From: Neorhizobium sp. SHOUNA12A
Lineage (GTDB): Bacteria > Pseudomonadota > Alphaproteobacteria > Rhizobiales > Rhizobiaceae
Assembly: GCF_023006505.1 (NCBI RefSeq)
Contig: NZ_JALBGV010000027.1
Location: forward strand, 1 to 64,000
Length of the DNA stretch: 64,000 nucleotides
Reading direction: 5' to 3'
The position numbers and the translations under genes are program-made. Positions 17,239 through 26,159 of the stretch are shown piece by piece; within the stretch, counting starts at the first letter, position 1, and each line of letters begins with the position of its first letter. A model generated the notes under the pieces. That model made no database searches and had not been told where the DNA came from. It saw only the letters and a program-made list of their open reading frames with translations.

Positions 17239-17401
17239 TGTCTCATCCTCCCATGTGTCAGTGTTGAAAGACGTTATACCTCGACAGACGGCGGTGGTGT
17301 CAATGACGACAGGGGCGTTAGTTCCTTGACGAACGAGAAGTCGCGACCGAATATCGCCCGCCGTCTGCGAAGGCGGCATTTAAGATTCCCAAGGAGAATT
17401 C

Positions 17402-18106
17402 ATGCCGCTGGACCCCAAGATCATCGAGACGCTGAAGGGCGTCTCCACCGCCACGCTGACCACGGTGCTTTTGAAGAAGGGCCTGCGCAATGTCTGGATG
17501 CGCGGCACCAAGCCGCTGAAGCCGGGTCAGGGCCGCGTCGTGGGGCCGGCTTTCACGCTGCGTTTCGTGCCCGCCCGCGAGGATCTGGCGACGCCGGAAA
17601 GCTGGGCGTCGCCGATCTCCACCCGCGCGGCGATCGAAGCGATGCCGGAAGGCTGTATTGCGGTGGCTGACGCGCTCGGCGTCACCGATGCCGGCATTTT
17701 CGGCGATATTCTCTGCTCCCGGATGGCGAAGCGCGGCGTGGCAGGGCTTGTCACCGACGGCGTGATGCGCGACGCGGAAGGCGTGCTCGGCAGCGGCATG
17801 AAGGTCTGGTGCGACGGGATCGCCGCTCCACCTTCTGTCGCCGGCCTCACCTTCGTTGGTTGGCAGGAGCCGATCTCCTGCGGAGGTGTCGCCGTTTTCC
17901 CGGATGATATCGTCGTCGTGGATGATGACGGCGCGGTGCTGATCCCCGCCAAGCTGCTCGACGCGGTTGTCGCCGAGGCGCCGGAACAGGAGCGCATGGA
18001 AGGCTGGATCATGACCGAAGTGGACCGGGGCGTGCCGCTGCCGGGCCTCTATCCGATGAACGCCGAAACGAAAGCCCGCTACCAGGCCTGGAAGGACGCG
18101 CAATAA
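17402..18106 (+). CDS. RraA-family aldolase/decarboxylase
   Basis: This 234-residue protein belongs to the RraA-like fold that includes 4-carboxy-4-hydroxy-2-oxoadipate (HMG/CHA) aldolases. It carries the aldolase-type motif: GD in FGDILCSRMAK and, about 20 residues on, R-D-x-E in VMRDAEGV, which bind the divalent metal and substrate. True RraA regulators are about 160 residues; the longer C-terminus fits the enzyme branch. ATG 17402 follows AAGGAG. The next gene starts within its stop codon (TAATG). In the protocatechuate 4,5-cleavage pathway this fold performs the last step, yielding pyruvate and oxaloacetate. Confidence 0.82.
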   Translation: MPLDPKIIETLKGVSTATLTTVLLKKGLRNVWMRGTKPLKPGQGRVVGPAFTLRFVPAREDLATPESWASPISTRAAIEAMPEGCIAVADALGVTDAGIFGDILCSRMAKRGVAGLVTDGVMRDAEGVLGSGMKVWCDGIAAPPSVAGLTFVGWQEPISCGGVAVFPDDIVVVDDDGAVLIPAKLLDAVVAEAPEQERMEGWIMTEVDRGVPLPGLYPMNAETKARYQAWKDAQ

Positions 18107-19032
18107 TGACTTTCGGGATTGAGACCAAAGGCGTCTACGCCATCGCCACCACGCCATTCTTCGAAGACGGCTCGATCGATTTTGCCTCGATCGACCGGCT
18201 GACGGATTTTTATGAAGAGAGTGGCTGCGCCGGCATCACCATTCTCGGGATCATGGGCGAAGCGCCGAAGATGGAGCCGGACGAAAGCCGCGCCATCATC
18301 AAGCGCGTCGTCTCTCGCGCCAAAGTGCCGATCATCGTCGGCGTCTCGGCGCCGGGCTTTGCGGGCATGCGTTCGCTGGCACGGGATGCAGTGGAGATGG
18401 GTGCTGCCGGCGTGATGATCGCCCCGACCCCCGCACTGCGCACCGACGACCAGATCGTCAACTATTTCGCCGGCGCCGTCGAAGCGGTCGGCGAGGATGT
18501 GCCGTGGGTGCTGCAGGATTATCCACTGACGCTGACCGTCGTCATGTCGCCGGGCGTGATCGCCAGGATCGTCACCAACCACCCGTCCTGCCTGATGCTG
18601 AAGCACGAGGACTGGCCGGGCCTCGAAAAGGTCTCGAAGCTGCGCACCATGCAGAAAGCGGGCGAACTGCGCCCGTTCTCGATCCTTTGCGGCAATGGCG
18701 GCATGTTCCTCGATTTCGAACCGGAACGCGGTGCCGACGGCGCGATGACCGGCTACGGTTTCCCCGACATGCTAACGGAACTGGTCAACCTCTTCGCGGC
18801 CGGCCAGCGCGACGAGGCGCATGACCTGTTCGATGCGCATCTGCCATTGATCCGCTACGAGCAGCAGGCTGGCATCGGTCTGGCGATCCGCAAGCACGTG
18901 CTGAAACGGCGCGGCGTCATCACCTCGGACGCGCAGCGCAAACCGGCCCAGATGCTCTCCGCGACCGCCAAGGCCGAAGTTGACTATCTGCTTACCCGTC
19001 TCGCCAAGCACGACAGGCGCGCAGCGTTTTAA
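18106..19032 (+). CDS. DapA-family aldolase (DHDPS/NAL superfamily)
   Basis: This 308-residue class I aldolase or lyase has the superfamily's Schiff-base lysine K166 (LMLKHEDWP), the tyrosine Y139 (QDYPLTL) and GIMGEAPKME in place of the usual GTTGE motif, so its substrate is unlikely to be that of true DapA. It also has a C-terminal helical extension. The first base of its ATG is the last base of the upstream TAA, indicating coupled translation with the RraA-like enzyme. The pair probably handles 2-oxo-acid intermediates from sugar-acid or aromatic breakdown. Confidence 0.85.
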   Translation: MTFGIETKGVYAIATTPFFEDGSIDFASIDRLTDFYEESGCAGITILGIMGEAPKMEPDESRAIIKRVVSRAKVPIIVGVSAPGFAGMRSLARDAVEMGAAGVMIAPTPALRTDDQIVNYFAGAVEAVGEDVPWVLQDYPLTLTVVMSPGVIARIVTNHPSCLMLKHEDWPGLEKVSKLRTMQKAGELRPFSILCGNGGMFLDFEPERGADGAMTGYGFPDMLTELVNLFAAGQRDEAHDLFDAHLPLIRYEQQAGIGLAIRKHVLKRRGVITSDAQRKPAQMLSATAKAEVDYLLTRLAKHDRRAAF

Positions 19033-19050
19033 GGCGGCAAGCGCCTGCCC

Positions 19051-20166
19051 TCATCGCGAGGTCAGGCGCGCCACCCTTTCGGCGACCGCCAAGGAGGCAG
19101 TGAGGCCGGGAGATTCAATGCCGTAAAGCGCGGCATAGGCCGGATGGCCGGTCGTTTCAGGCCCCTGAATGACAAAATCGCCGGCTCCTCCCCCGTTCGG
19201 GCCGACTACTTTCGGCCGCATGCCCGCATAGGCAGGCTGCAGGGCGCCGTCCGGCAGATTTGGCCAGTAGCGGCGGATCGCTCCATAGAACTTGTCGGCA
19301 CGGTGGGGATCGACGTCGTAATCGATCGTCTCGACCCATTCGACATCCGGACCGAACCGCGCCTGGCCGGCGAGATCGAGGGTCAGGTGGACGCCGAGCC
19401 CGCCGGTCTCCGGCACCGGGTAGATCAGCCGCTCCGTCGGCGCGCGGCCGGTCAATGAGAAGTAACAGCCTTTTGCGTAGTGGCGCTCGGGGATAGTTCT
19501 CCTGTCGAGGCCGATCATGCCTTCGGAGATCGCCCAGGCGCTTAAGCCGGCCGAGTTGACCACCAGGTTCGCCTCGATCTCCACGGGATCGCGGCCGCCG
19601 ACCGAAAGCCGCGCTGTATCGGATAGAAGCTCGCTGCCAAGGACGGGCGAGTTGAGCACGACGCTGCCGCCATGCGCTTCGATGTCGGCGATATAGGCTT
19701 CCATCAGGCGGTGGCTGTCGATGATGCCGGTCGAGGGGGAGACGAGTGCTGCAAAGCCCCTGATCTGTGGCTCGAGGCGGGCAAGTTCGGCGCCGTCGAT
19801 CAACCGGCAATCGTCGACGCCATTGGCTTGCGCCTGCTTCCGCAGTTTTTCGAGATAGGCCACTTCGGCCTCGTTCGAGGCGACGACCAGCTTGCCGCAT
19901 CTTTTGTGAGGAATGTGCCGGTCGCGGCAGTATTCGTAGAGCTTCTGTTTGCCGACGACGCAGAGTTCAGCCTTGAGGCTACCGGTCGGGTAATATAGCC
20001 CGGCGTGGATGACCTCGCTGTTGCGGGAAGAGGTGATGCTGCCGGTCATCGGCTCGGCTTCCAGGAGCACGACCTCGCGGCCGGCGATTGCCAGTTCGCG
20101 GGCGACCGCCAGCCCCACCACGCCGCCGCCGATGACGACGCAATCGAGCGTCAACACTTCACCCAT
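19051..20166 (-). CDS. FAD-dependent oxidoreductase, L-2-hydroxyglutarate oxidase-like
   Basis: This 371-residue DAO-superfamily flavoprotein has the N-terminal dinucleotide motif VVIGGGVVGLAVARELA, an E-rich beta2 end (VVLLEAEP), the flavin-loop SSRNSEVIHAGLYYPTGSLKA and the substrate region GLGVHLTLDLAGQARFGPDVEW. These features are shared with LhgO, which oxidises L-2-hydroxyglutarate to 2-oxoglutarate with transfer of electrons to quinones. Other L-2-hydroxyacids are possible. ATG 20166 follows GGAGA. It lies between an aldolase operon and a D-2-hydroxyacid dehydrogenase, consistent with interconversion of hydroxy- and oxo-acids. Confidence 0.85.
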   Translation of the reverse strand: MGEVLTLDCVVIGGGVVGLAVARELAIAGREVVLLEAEPMTGSITSSRNSEVIHAGLYYPTGSLKAELCVVGKQKLYEYCRDRHIPHKRCGKLVVASNEAEVAYLEKLRKQAQANGVDDCRLIDGAELARLEPQIRGFAALVSPSTGIIDSHRLMEAYIADIEAHGGSVVLNSPVLGSELLSDTARLSVGGRDPVEIEANLVVNSAGLSAWAISEGMIGLDRRTIPERHYAKGCYFSLTGRAPTERLIYPVPETGGLGVHLTLDLAGQARFGPDVEWVETIDYDVDPHRADKFYGAIRRYWPNLPDGALQPAYAGMRPKVVGPNGGGAGDFVIQGPETTGHPAYAALYGIESPGLTASLAVAERVARLTSR

Positions 20167-20293
20167 GCCATTCTCCGCACTTTTGCCTTCCGGTCGGCGG
20201 GCGGGATGATATACGAGAAATCCATTGCGGCCAGCGCTTCGGCCGCCGTAAGTTCGATTGGGAGGAGTTTCAAATCATGCAGGAATTTTCGCG

Positions 20294-21244
20294 ATGAAGG
20301 TCGTGTTTCTGGACCGCGACACGATCGGCCCTTCGGTGACGATCACCCGGCCGGCCTTTGCGCATGATTGGGTGGAGTACGGCAAGACGGCGCTGGAGGA
20401 CGTGGCTTCCCGTATCGCGGATGCCGATATCGTCATCACCAACAAGGCGCCGGTGCGCGAACAGTCGATCGCCAATGCCCCGAAGCTGAAGATGATCGCA
20501 GTCGCCGCGACCGGCTATGACGTGATCGATCTGGCCTTCGCCAAGGAGCGCGGCATCACCGTCTCCAACGTGCGCGGTTATGCGGTCAACACCGTGCCCG
20601 AACATACGTTCGGCCTGATCTTCGCACTCCGCCGCTCGATCGTTGGTTTCCGCCAGGACGTGATCGCCGGCGAATGGCAGCGCGCCAACCAGTTCTGCTT
20701 CTTCAACCACCCGATCAAGGATCTGGCCGGTTCGACGCTCGGCATTTTTGGCCGAGGCACGCTCGGCAAATCGGTGGCGAAGATCGCCGAGGCGTTCGGC
20801 ATGAAGGTCATCTTCGCGGCCCGGAAAGACGCCGAAAAGGTCGAGCCCGGCTACACCCCCTTCGACGAGGTGCTGGAAACGTCTGATATCATCACCTTCC
20901 ACATGCCGCTGACGCCGACGACCCGAAACCTCATCGGCCTGCCCGAGTTCCGAAAGATGAAGCGGCACCCGCTGATCATCAATACCGCCCGCGGCGGGCT
21001 GGTGAACGAGGCCGACCTGGTGACCGCGCTCGACGAGGGCCTGATCGGCGGCGCCGGTTTCGACGTGCTGACCAAGGAACCGCCGGCACCGGACAATCCG
21101 CTACTGACGATCCTGGAGCGGCCGAACTTCATCCTCACCCCGCATGTGGCCTGGGCGAGCGACGAGGCGATGCAAACGCTCTGGGCGCAGGTCATCACCC
21201 ATGTCGAGAACTTCGAAAAGGGCTCGCCGTCCAACGTGCTCTGA
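20294..21244 (+). CDS. D-2-hydroxyacid dehydrogenase (glycerate/hydroxypyruvate type)
   Basis: This 316-residue NAD(P)-dependent enzyme reduces 2-oxo acids to D-2-hydroxyacids. The Rossmann motif is GIFGRGTLGKSVAKIAEAFG. Catalytic residues are visible: Arg in NTARGGLVNEADL, Glu in DVLTKEPPAPDNPLL and His in LTPHVAWAS. The length matches glycerate dehydrogenases (HprA type). ATG 20294 has AGGA upstream. Its position opposite the L-hydroxyacid oxidase and next to two aldolases supports a role in a carbon-catabolic module; the precise substrate is unknown. Confidence 0.88.
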   Translation: MKVVFLDRDTIGPSVTITRPAFAHDWVEYGKTALEDVASRIADADIVITNKAPVREQSIANAPKLKMIAVAATGYDVIDLAFAKERGITVSNVRGYAVNTVPEHTFGLIFALRRSIVGFRQDVIAGEWQRANQFCFFNHPIKDLAGSTLGIFGRGTLGKSVAKIAEAFGMKVIFAARKDAEKVEPGYTPFDEVLETSDIITFHMPLTPTTRNLIGLPEFRKMKRHPLIINTARGGLVNEADLVTALDEGLIGGAGFDVLTKEPPAPDNPLLTILERPNFILTPHVAWASDEAMQTLWAQVITHVENFEKGSPSNVL

Positions 21245-21455
21245 GGTGAGACATTCGGGAGAGAGGTCATGACATCCGCCATTTCCGATCGCCGCTTGTC
21301 GGATTGAAGCCTGGAGATGAATTCGCCCATAAACGACACATTGTTAGAAACGTATTTTCGACTTTAGCAAAACATTCAGGGATAGCTCGGAAGATGCCTA
21401 TCCAACCGACCGCGCCTCATCCGTGCGGCAAATTTGTTTGTGGAGAGGGCCGGCG

Positions 21456-21710
21456 ATGGCGGAAGCATTCGAAAATAGCGTGCGCGAGTTCATCGCGGAA
21501 AATTTCCTGTTCCGCGCCGACGCAGAGGTTTCGAACAACCAGTCGCTGCTCGAAAGCGGCGTGATCGATTCCACCGGCGTGCTCGAACTGATCGCCTTCC
21601 TGGAACAGACCTACGGCATCACCGTAGCCGATGATGAAATCGTTCCGGAAAACCTCGACAGCATCGACAACATGACCAGCTACCTCACGACCAAGCTGGC
21701 AGCGGCCTGA
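21456..21710 (+). CDS. Dedicated acyl carrier protein
   Basis: This 84-residue acyl carrier protein has the 4'-phosphopantetheine attachment serine in GVIDSTGVLEL, followed by the acidic helix FLEQTYGITVADDEIVPENLDSIDNM. The DST-type motif differs from the DSL motif of fatty-acid-synthesis AcpP, so it is probably a specialised carrier. ATG 21456 follows GGAGAGG. It is ten bp before an acyl-AMP ligase and heads a three-gene operon, so the ligase is likely to load it. Confidence 0.92.
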   Translation: MAEAFENSVREFIAENFLFRADAEVSNNQSLLESGVIDSTGVLELIAFLEQTYGITVADDEIVPENLDSIDNMTSYLTTKLAAA

Positions 21711-21720
21711 GGCTGCGCCG

Positions 21721-23274
21721 GTGCGCATAGAGGCCAGGCTCCGCGACAGCGCCAGACGTTTCGGCGACAAATGCGCGCTCATTGCGGGCGACACCCGGCT
21801 GACCTATGCGGAACTCGATGCCTCATCCGACCGGCTCGCCGCAAGCCTTGCCCGCAGGGGCGTCAAGCCCGGCGACCGGGTGCTGATGGTGCTGGACAAC
21901 GGCCATGAAGCGGTCGTCAGTTTCTTTGGCCTCTGGAAAGCGGGCGCCGTGCCCTGTCCGCTTTATTCGTCGATCAAGGCCGAAAAGCTTTCGGTCATCC
22001 TGAACAGCACCGAAGCTTACGCGATCATTACCCAGGGCCGTCAACGGGCAACCGTGAATACGGCCATTTCCATGACGAAGATGCAGCCGCTGACGATCGT
22101 CGCGCAGGCGGATGCCGGCGACGATCTCGGTTATGGATTGCGGTTCGAAGATCTGGTCCGCAGCGAGGTTTGGGTTCCGCTCAGGGAACTCGAAGACACC
22201 GAAGCGCTGGCGCTGCTGCTTCACACTTCGGGCTCCACCGGCCAGCCGAAGGGCGTGATGCTGACCCATGCCAATGTCGCCGCCGCCTGCGAAGCTATCG
22301 TTGCCTATCTCGGCAATATCGCCGAGGACGTCGTGCTCAGCGTCCTGCCGCTGTCCTTCGGCTACGGCATCACCCAGGTGGTGACGATGGTGATGGCCGG
22401 CGGCACGCTGGTTCTCGAAAAGAGCTTCGCCTTCCCGCGGAAGATCCTCGAACGGCTGGCAGAGGTGAAGGCGACGGGTTTCCCGCTCGTGCCGCCGATG
22501 GCCGCCCTTATTACCGGCATGAAGGATCTGGAGCCGGGTTTCCTGCCACATCTGCGCACCATCACCAGCGCTGCCGCGGCCATGCCGCCGGCCCTTGCCG
22601 AGCGGCTTCAGCAGCTTTTCCCGGATATCCGCCTTTTCCTGATGTACGGCCAGACGGAATGCCTGCGTGCCACTTACCTGCCGCCTGAAGAGGTCTCCCG
22701 CCGGCCGCTTTCGGTCGGCCGCGCCATTCCCGGCACCAGCGCTTTCGTGATCGACGAGGACGGACGTCCCGCCTCTCCGGGCACGATCGGTGAACTTGTC
22801 GTCGAGGGGCCGCATGTGATGTCCGGTTATTGGGGCAATGACCTGACCTCGGTAAGGGCACTTTCGCCGGTTGCGGGTGGCAGACGGCTGCATACGGGCG
22901 ACCTCTTTCGCGCCGATGCGGACGGTTTTCTCTATTTCATCAGCCGGCGCGACGACATTATCAAGACACGCGGAGAAAAGGTCAGCCCGCAGGAAGTCGA
23001 GCGCGCGCTCTATGCGCTGCCCGGCATCAAGGAAGCGGCGGTTGGCGGCATCGACGATCCGATCTTCGGCCAGGTCGTCCGCGCCTATGTGGTGGTTGAG
23101 GACGGCGTGACGCTGACCGAACGGGAAATCATCCGCCACTGCGCTCACTTGCTTGAAGATTACATGGTGCCGAAAAGCGTCGAGTTCCGCGAGGCGCTGC
23201 CGCGCACGACGACCGGCAAGATCCGGCTCGGCGCGGATGAAACAAACACACTCACACGGGGGAATGTCGCATGA
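21721..23274 (+). CDS. Acyl- or aminoacyl-AMP ligase
   Basis: This 517-residue ANL-superfamily enzyme activates a carboxylic acid as an adenylate and transfers it to a thiol, here probably the adjacent carrier protein. Visible motifs are A3 LHTSGSTGQPKGVMLTH, A5 MYGQTECLRATYL, A7-A8 HTGDLFRADADGFLYFISRRDDIIKTRGEKVSPQEVE and the catalytic lysine in TTTGKIRLG. The start is GTG 21721 with only a weak ribosome-binding site, suggesting coupling to the carrier gene. Its end overlaps the NadE-like start by four bases. The substrate cannot be read from the sequence. Confidence 0.9.
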   Translation: MRIEARLRDSARRFGDKCALIAGDTRLTYAELDASSDRLAASLARRGVKPGDRVLMVLDNGHEAVVSFFGLWKAGAVPCPLYSSIKAEKLSVILNSTEAYAIITQGRQRATVNTAISMTKMQPLTIVAQADAGDDLGYGLRFEDLVRSEVWVPLRELEDTEALALLLHTSGSTGQPKGVMLTHANVAAACEAIVAYLGNIAEDVVLSVLPLSFGYGITQVVTMVMAGGTLVLEKSFAFPRKILERLAEVKATGFPLVPPMAALITGMKDLEPGFLPHLRTITSAAAAMPPALAERLQQLFPDIRLFLMYGQTECLRATYLPPEEVSRRPLSVGRAIPGTSAFVIDEDGRPASPGTIGELVVEGPHVMSGYWGNDLTSVRALSPVAGGRRLHTGDLFRADADGFLYFISRRDDIIKTRGEKVSPQEVERALYALPGIKEAAVGGIDDPIFGQVVRAYVVVEDGVTLTEREIIRHCAHLLEDYMVPKSVEFREALPRTTTGKIRLGADETNTLTRGNVA

Positions 23275-24269
23275 TCCAGAGCCTGAAGCAGGCCCAAAGG
23301 GTGGAGAAATTCTCGGCCGAGACGCTGAAGCTCGATGCGGAGGCCGAGATCGAGCGCATCTGCGGCTGGCTGCGGGAGACAGTGCTGAAGGATTTGCGTA
23401 AACGCGGCGCAGTGCTCGGACTTTCGGGTGGCATCGATTCCAGCGTCACCGCGGCTCTTTGCGCCCGCGCGCTCGGTCCGGGCAAGGTGGCGGGCATCTT
23501 CATGCCGGAACATGATTCCGATCCGGACAGCCTGAAGCTCGGCAAGGCGCTTGCAGAAGCCGTCGGCGTGGAGACCGTGCTCGAAGATATCGGTCCGGCG
23601 CTTGCCGCGGCCGGCTGCTATACGCGCCGCGACGGCTTCATCCGCCAGATCGTTCCCGAGTTCGGCGAGGGCTGGGGCTGCAAGGTGGTGCTGGAAAATG
23701 CGCTGACCGGCCGCGGCTACAATATTTCCTGGCTGGTGGTCGCCAATCCGGCTGGCGAGCAGAGCCGTCACCGCATGCCGCTCGAGGTCTATCTCGGCAT
23801 GATCGCGGCCGCCAACATGAAACAGCGCACCCGCAAGCAGATCGAATATTATCATGCCGACCGGCTGAACTTTGCCGTCGCCGGCACGCCGAACCGGCTC
23901 GAATACGACCAGGGCTTCTTCGTGAAGAACGGCGATGGCGCCGCCGATTTCAAGCCGATCGCGCATCTCTACAAGAGCCAGGTCTATCAGCTGGCTGAAG
24001 CCCTCGGCGTACCCGCCGACATCCGCCGGCGCCCGCCGACGACGGACACATGGTCGCTGCCGCAGGGCCAGGACGAATATTATTTCTCGCTTCCCTATGA
24101 TCGCATGGACCTCTGCCTCTACGGGCTCGACAATGGCATAACGCGGGAAGAGGTCGGCGACGCCGCCGGGCTGGCACCGGACGAGGTCGATGCCGTCTGG
24201 CGTAATATCGCCTCAAAGCGCAAGGTGGCGGAATATCTGCATGCCGAGCCGGTGACGATGCTCAGTTAA
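23271..24269 (+). CDS. NAD synthase-like ATP pyrophosphatase (NH3-dependent type)
   Basis: This 332-residue protein has the ATP pyrophosphatase P-loop LGLSGGIDSSVTAALCAR and the NadE-type segments VAGTPNRLEYDQGFFVKNGDG, PIAHLYKSQVYQLAEALGVP and TTDTWSLPQGQDEYYF. It lacks a glutaminase domain, unlike the fused enzyme (about 550 residues) most rhizobia use for NAD synthesis. ATG 23271 overlaps the ligase stop as ATGA, so it is co-translated with the ligase and the carrier protein. It could be a true NAD synthase or an amide-forming enzyme recruited to a biosynthetic pathway. Confidence 0.85.
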   Translation: MIQSLKQAQRVEKFSAETLKLDAEAEIERICGWLRETVLKDLRKRGAVLGLSGGIDSSVTAALCARALGPGKVAGIFMPEHDSDPDSLKLGKALAEAVGVETVLEDIGPALAAAGCYTRRDGFIRQIVPEFGEGWGCKVVLENALTGRGYNISWLVVANPAGEQSRHRMPLEVYLGMIAAANMKQRTRKQIEYYHADRLNFAVAGTPNRLEYDQGFFVKNGDGAADFKPIAHLYKSQVYQLAEALGVPADIRRRPPTTDTWSLPQGQDEYYFSLPYDRMDLCLYGLDNGITREEVGDAAGLAPDEVDAVWRNIASKRKVAEYLHAEPVTMLS

Positions 24270-24289
24270 GTGGGCTCGGCTGAGAAGTC

Positions 24290-25402
24290 TCAGTCGAACC
24301 GGTCGCCGATCAGGCGCGTCCAGCTTTCTCCTGCAAGGCCGCTGATCAGCGCCTGGCCGGACCTGATCGGCTCCAGCAGGCTCTTGTCGCGCGCCTGCGC
24401 GACAAAGAACGATCGGCCGTAGAAAATCGTCTTGCGGCTCATCAGCGTCGGGATCAGCCATGGATGCCCGCCGCCGCGTATGCCGGAACATCCCATCTCG
24501 TAAGCGTGAGCAAACAGGTCGTCGACCATTTCCGCTGCCGCGTTCGGCGCCGACAGTGCCTGCAGCAGCCAGCCAATCTCGCCGGGACCGGCGAAATAGA
24601 CGTAGGCTGCGACCGGTCGCCCGTCTGGAGCAAAGCCGACGCGCCATTCCGGATAGCCGAAATTCCGCTTGTTTTCCGCCTGATTCAGAAACCACCCCAA
24701 CGAACGTTCATCCCAGCGCGGGTGAAGGGGATAGTTCGAGACAAGCGTCAGAAGCGCCGTGCCGAACTCCTCGCGGGTGACGTCGCGGAACGTGATCTTC
24801 GAGGCGCTGCGTTCGGCCGGCCGAAGAGGCGTCATACGGACCAGAGACGAGCCACGGTCGGCGATCCGACCGAAGGGACGCAGGAGGGCCGCGGGACGCA
24901 ACCGCCTGGCCAGGACCTCGACCGCGGCGGAAGCCGGACGCAGGATGCGCAGCCAATTCATGCTGTAGCCGGGATCGAGCGGATGGCCGGCCTTCTGCCA
25001 CATGCCGAGCGCCGTGGCATTGGCGGTCTCTGTCAGCGAGATATCCTGCGGGCCGGTGAGGAAGGAGCGCAGCAGCCGCGCACCGGCGAGTGGATTTTCC
25101 TTCGGGTTCCGAACCATCATCGAGCCGGCAAAGGCTGCGCGAAGCGGCCGGCCATCGAACTCCAGCCGCGACGGAAAGACGCCGATGAAACCGGAGACCC
25201 TTGCATCAGCCTCCGCAAACACCTTGGACCGGATGTCGGGCTCGGCCCAGGGATGATCGAAAAAGGCTTCTTCCAGATAGGCGATCAATGAGGGCGACGG
25301 CGCATTCGACTTGCGAAACGTCTCCTGGAAAAGCTGCGCTACCGCTTCGATATCACCGCGCTCGAAATCGCGGACCATGCCCGCTTCCGTCTTTCCCGTC
25401 AT
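24290..25402 (-). CDS. GNAT-like acyltransferase, two-part protein
   Basis: This 370-residue protein has GNAT character. The N-terminal part (VRDFERGDIEAVAQLFQETF, RVSGFIGVFPSRLEFDGRPL, SMMVRNPKENPLAGARLLRS) matches an acetyl-CoA-binding fold with the core around residues 70-110. The C-terminal half (FRDVTREEFGTALL, RPVAAYVYFAGPGEIGWLLQ) looks like a second, degenerate copy. ATG 25402 has AAGGGGA upstream. It converges on the NadE-like gene with a 20-bp gap, so it may belong to the same pathway although it is transcribed apart. The substrate is unknown. Confidence 0.75.
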   Translation of the reverse strand: MTGKTEAGMVRDFERGDIEAVAQLFQETFRKSNAPSPSLIAYLEEAFFDHPWAEPDIRSKVFAEADARVSGFIGVFPSRLEFDGRPLRAAFAGSMMVRNPKENPLAGARLLRSFLTGPQDISLTETANATALGMWQKAGHPLDPGYSMNWLRILRPASAAVEVLARRLRPAALLRPFGRIADRGSSLVRMTPLRPAERSASKITFRDVTREEFGTALLTLVSNYPLHPRWDERSLGWFLNQAENKRNFGYPEWRVGFAPDGRPVAAYVYFAGPGEIGWLLQALSAPNAAAEMVDDLFAHAYEMGCSGIRGGGHPWLIPTLMSRKTIFYGRSFFVAQARDKSLLEPIRSGQALISGLAGESWTRLIGDRFD

Positions 25403-25443
25403 CGCCGTCCCCTTGTCGCGAGGACCTTGCATCAGGAGAATTA

Positions 25444-25477
25444 AATAAATGAAAAGAGGCCCGCAACGCGGAGCCTC
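25444..25477 (-). terminator. Terminator of the PRC-barrel gene
   Basis: An imperfect hairpin at 25456-25477 (GAGGC-CCGC with GCGGA-GCCTC) is followed on the minus strand by TTTTCATTTATTT. It lies 23 bases after the PRC-barrel stop and separates that gene from the downstream GNAT-like gene. Confidence 0.65.
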
Positions 25478-25499
25478 CGGATTTCTATTGGCTGGACGC

Positions 25500-25892
25500 T
25501 TACATCCAGTAGGGCGGAACGCCATAATAGTCGTAGATCGTCCGGCCCTTGTCGTTGTACCAGGTATCGTCGTCCAGATCGCGGTAACGCGGGGCGCCGG
25601 TGATCTGGTCCTTAGTGAGGTCGATGCGGTAGCCGTCGAGCTGTTCGTCATAACGAAGCTTTTCCCAAGGCAGCGGGTAATAGTCGTCACCGATGCCGAG
25701 AAAGCCGCCGAAGCTCAGGACCGCATATCCGACGCGGCCGCCGCGCTTTTCCAGAAGCACGCGGACGATGGAGCCGATATGCTTGCCGTCGGCGCCATAA
25801 ACCTTTGTCCCTTCGACCTTGTCGCTGGCGATCAGCGATGGGCTGTCCTTGACATAGGGGTCCTGTCCGGCTCGTGGTTCTTGATGCAACAT
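25500..25892 (-). CDS. PRC-barrel domain protein
   Basis: This 130-residue soluble protein has a PRC-barrel core: SDKVEGTKVYGADGKHIGSIVRVLLEKRGGRVGYAVLSFGGFLGIGDDYYPLPWEKLRYDE, reported here in parts (SDKVEGTKVYGADGKHIGSI; VGYAVLSFGGFLG; YYPLPWEKL). Rhizobia have several such proteins, often stress-induced; some PRC-barrel proteins bind RNA or membranes. The C-terminal tail is rich in Tyr and Asp. ATG 25892 has AAAGGAGGT, an almost perfect ribosome-binding site, suggesting high expression. It is divergent from fadD and followed by its own terminator. Confidence 0.88.
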   Translation of the reverse strand: MLHQEPRAGQDPYVKDSPSLIASDKVEGTKVYGADGKHIGSIVRVLLEKRGGRVGYAVLSFGGFLGIGDDYYPLPWEKLRYDEQLDGYRIDLTKDQITGAPRYRDLDDDTWYNDKGRTIYDYYGVPPYWM

Positions 25893-26159
25893 TTGCGCAC
25901 CTCCTTTGTGATTCCTCATACATTTTGTTAGGTTGGGAAAACGCCATAGCGTTTCGGATGTTCCGCTGTTCGTCCAAATACGCTCGCCCACGCCCTCTTT
26001 GACGTTTACGTGAAAGTTAGATGGCTGTTTAAATCTGTGCCTATGGCTTGATGCTACCGTGGCATGGCATAAGCTGTTGTTCGCGGGGAGGTGGAGGACC
26101 TGGCCCGCACGCGCCGGGAAAGCGCGGGATAACAAGAAAAACGATAGAGGAGGTCCAGC

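Noticed and set aside
16207..17379. Longer start for the MetE-like gene at 17379
   Set aside because: The added 47 residues have no family match and would run into the divergent promoter region; GTG 17238 has GGGAGG at a good distance.
17239..17401. Operator search in the MetE-like/RraA-like divergent region
   Set aside because: Only short, imperfect repeats were found; none matched the TTTGGGATACA repeats found upstream of the LigAB operon.
21269..21307. A 12-residue open frame with a ribosome-binding site before the acyl carrier protein gene, considered as a leader peptide
   Set aside because: It shows no run of regulatory codons, and only a weak five-base stem lies in it. It could be chance.
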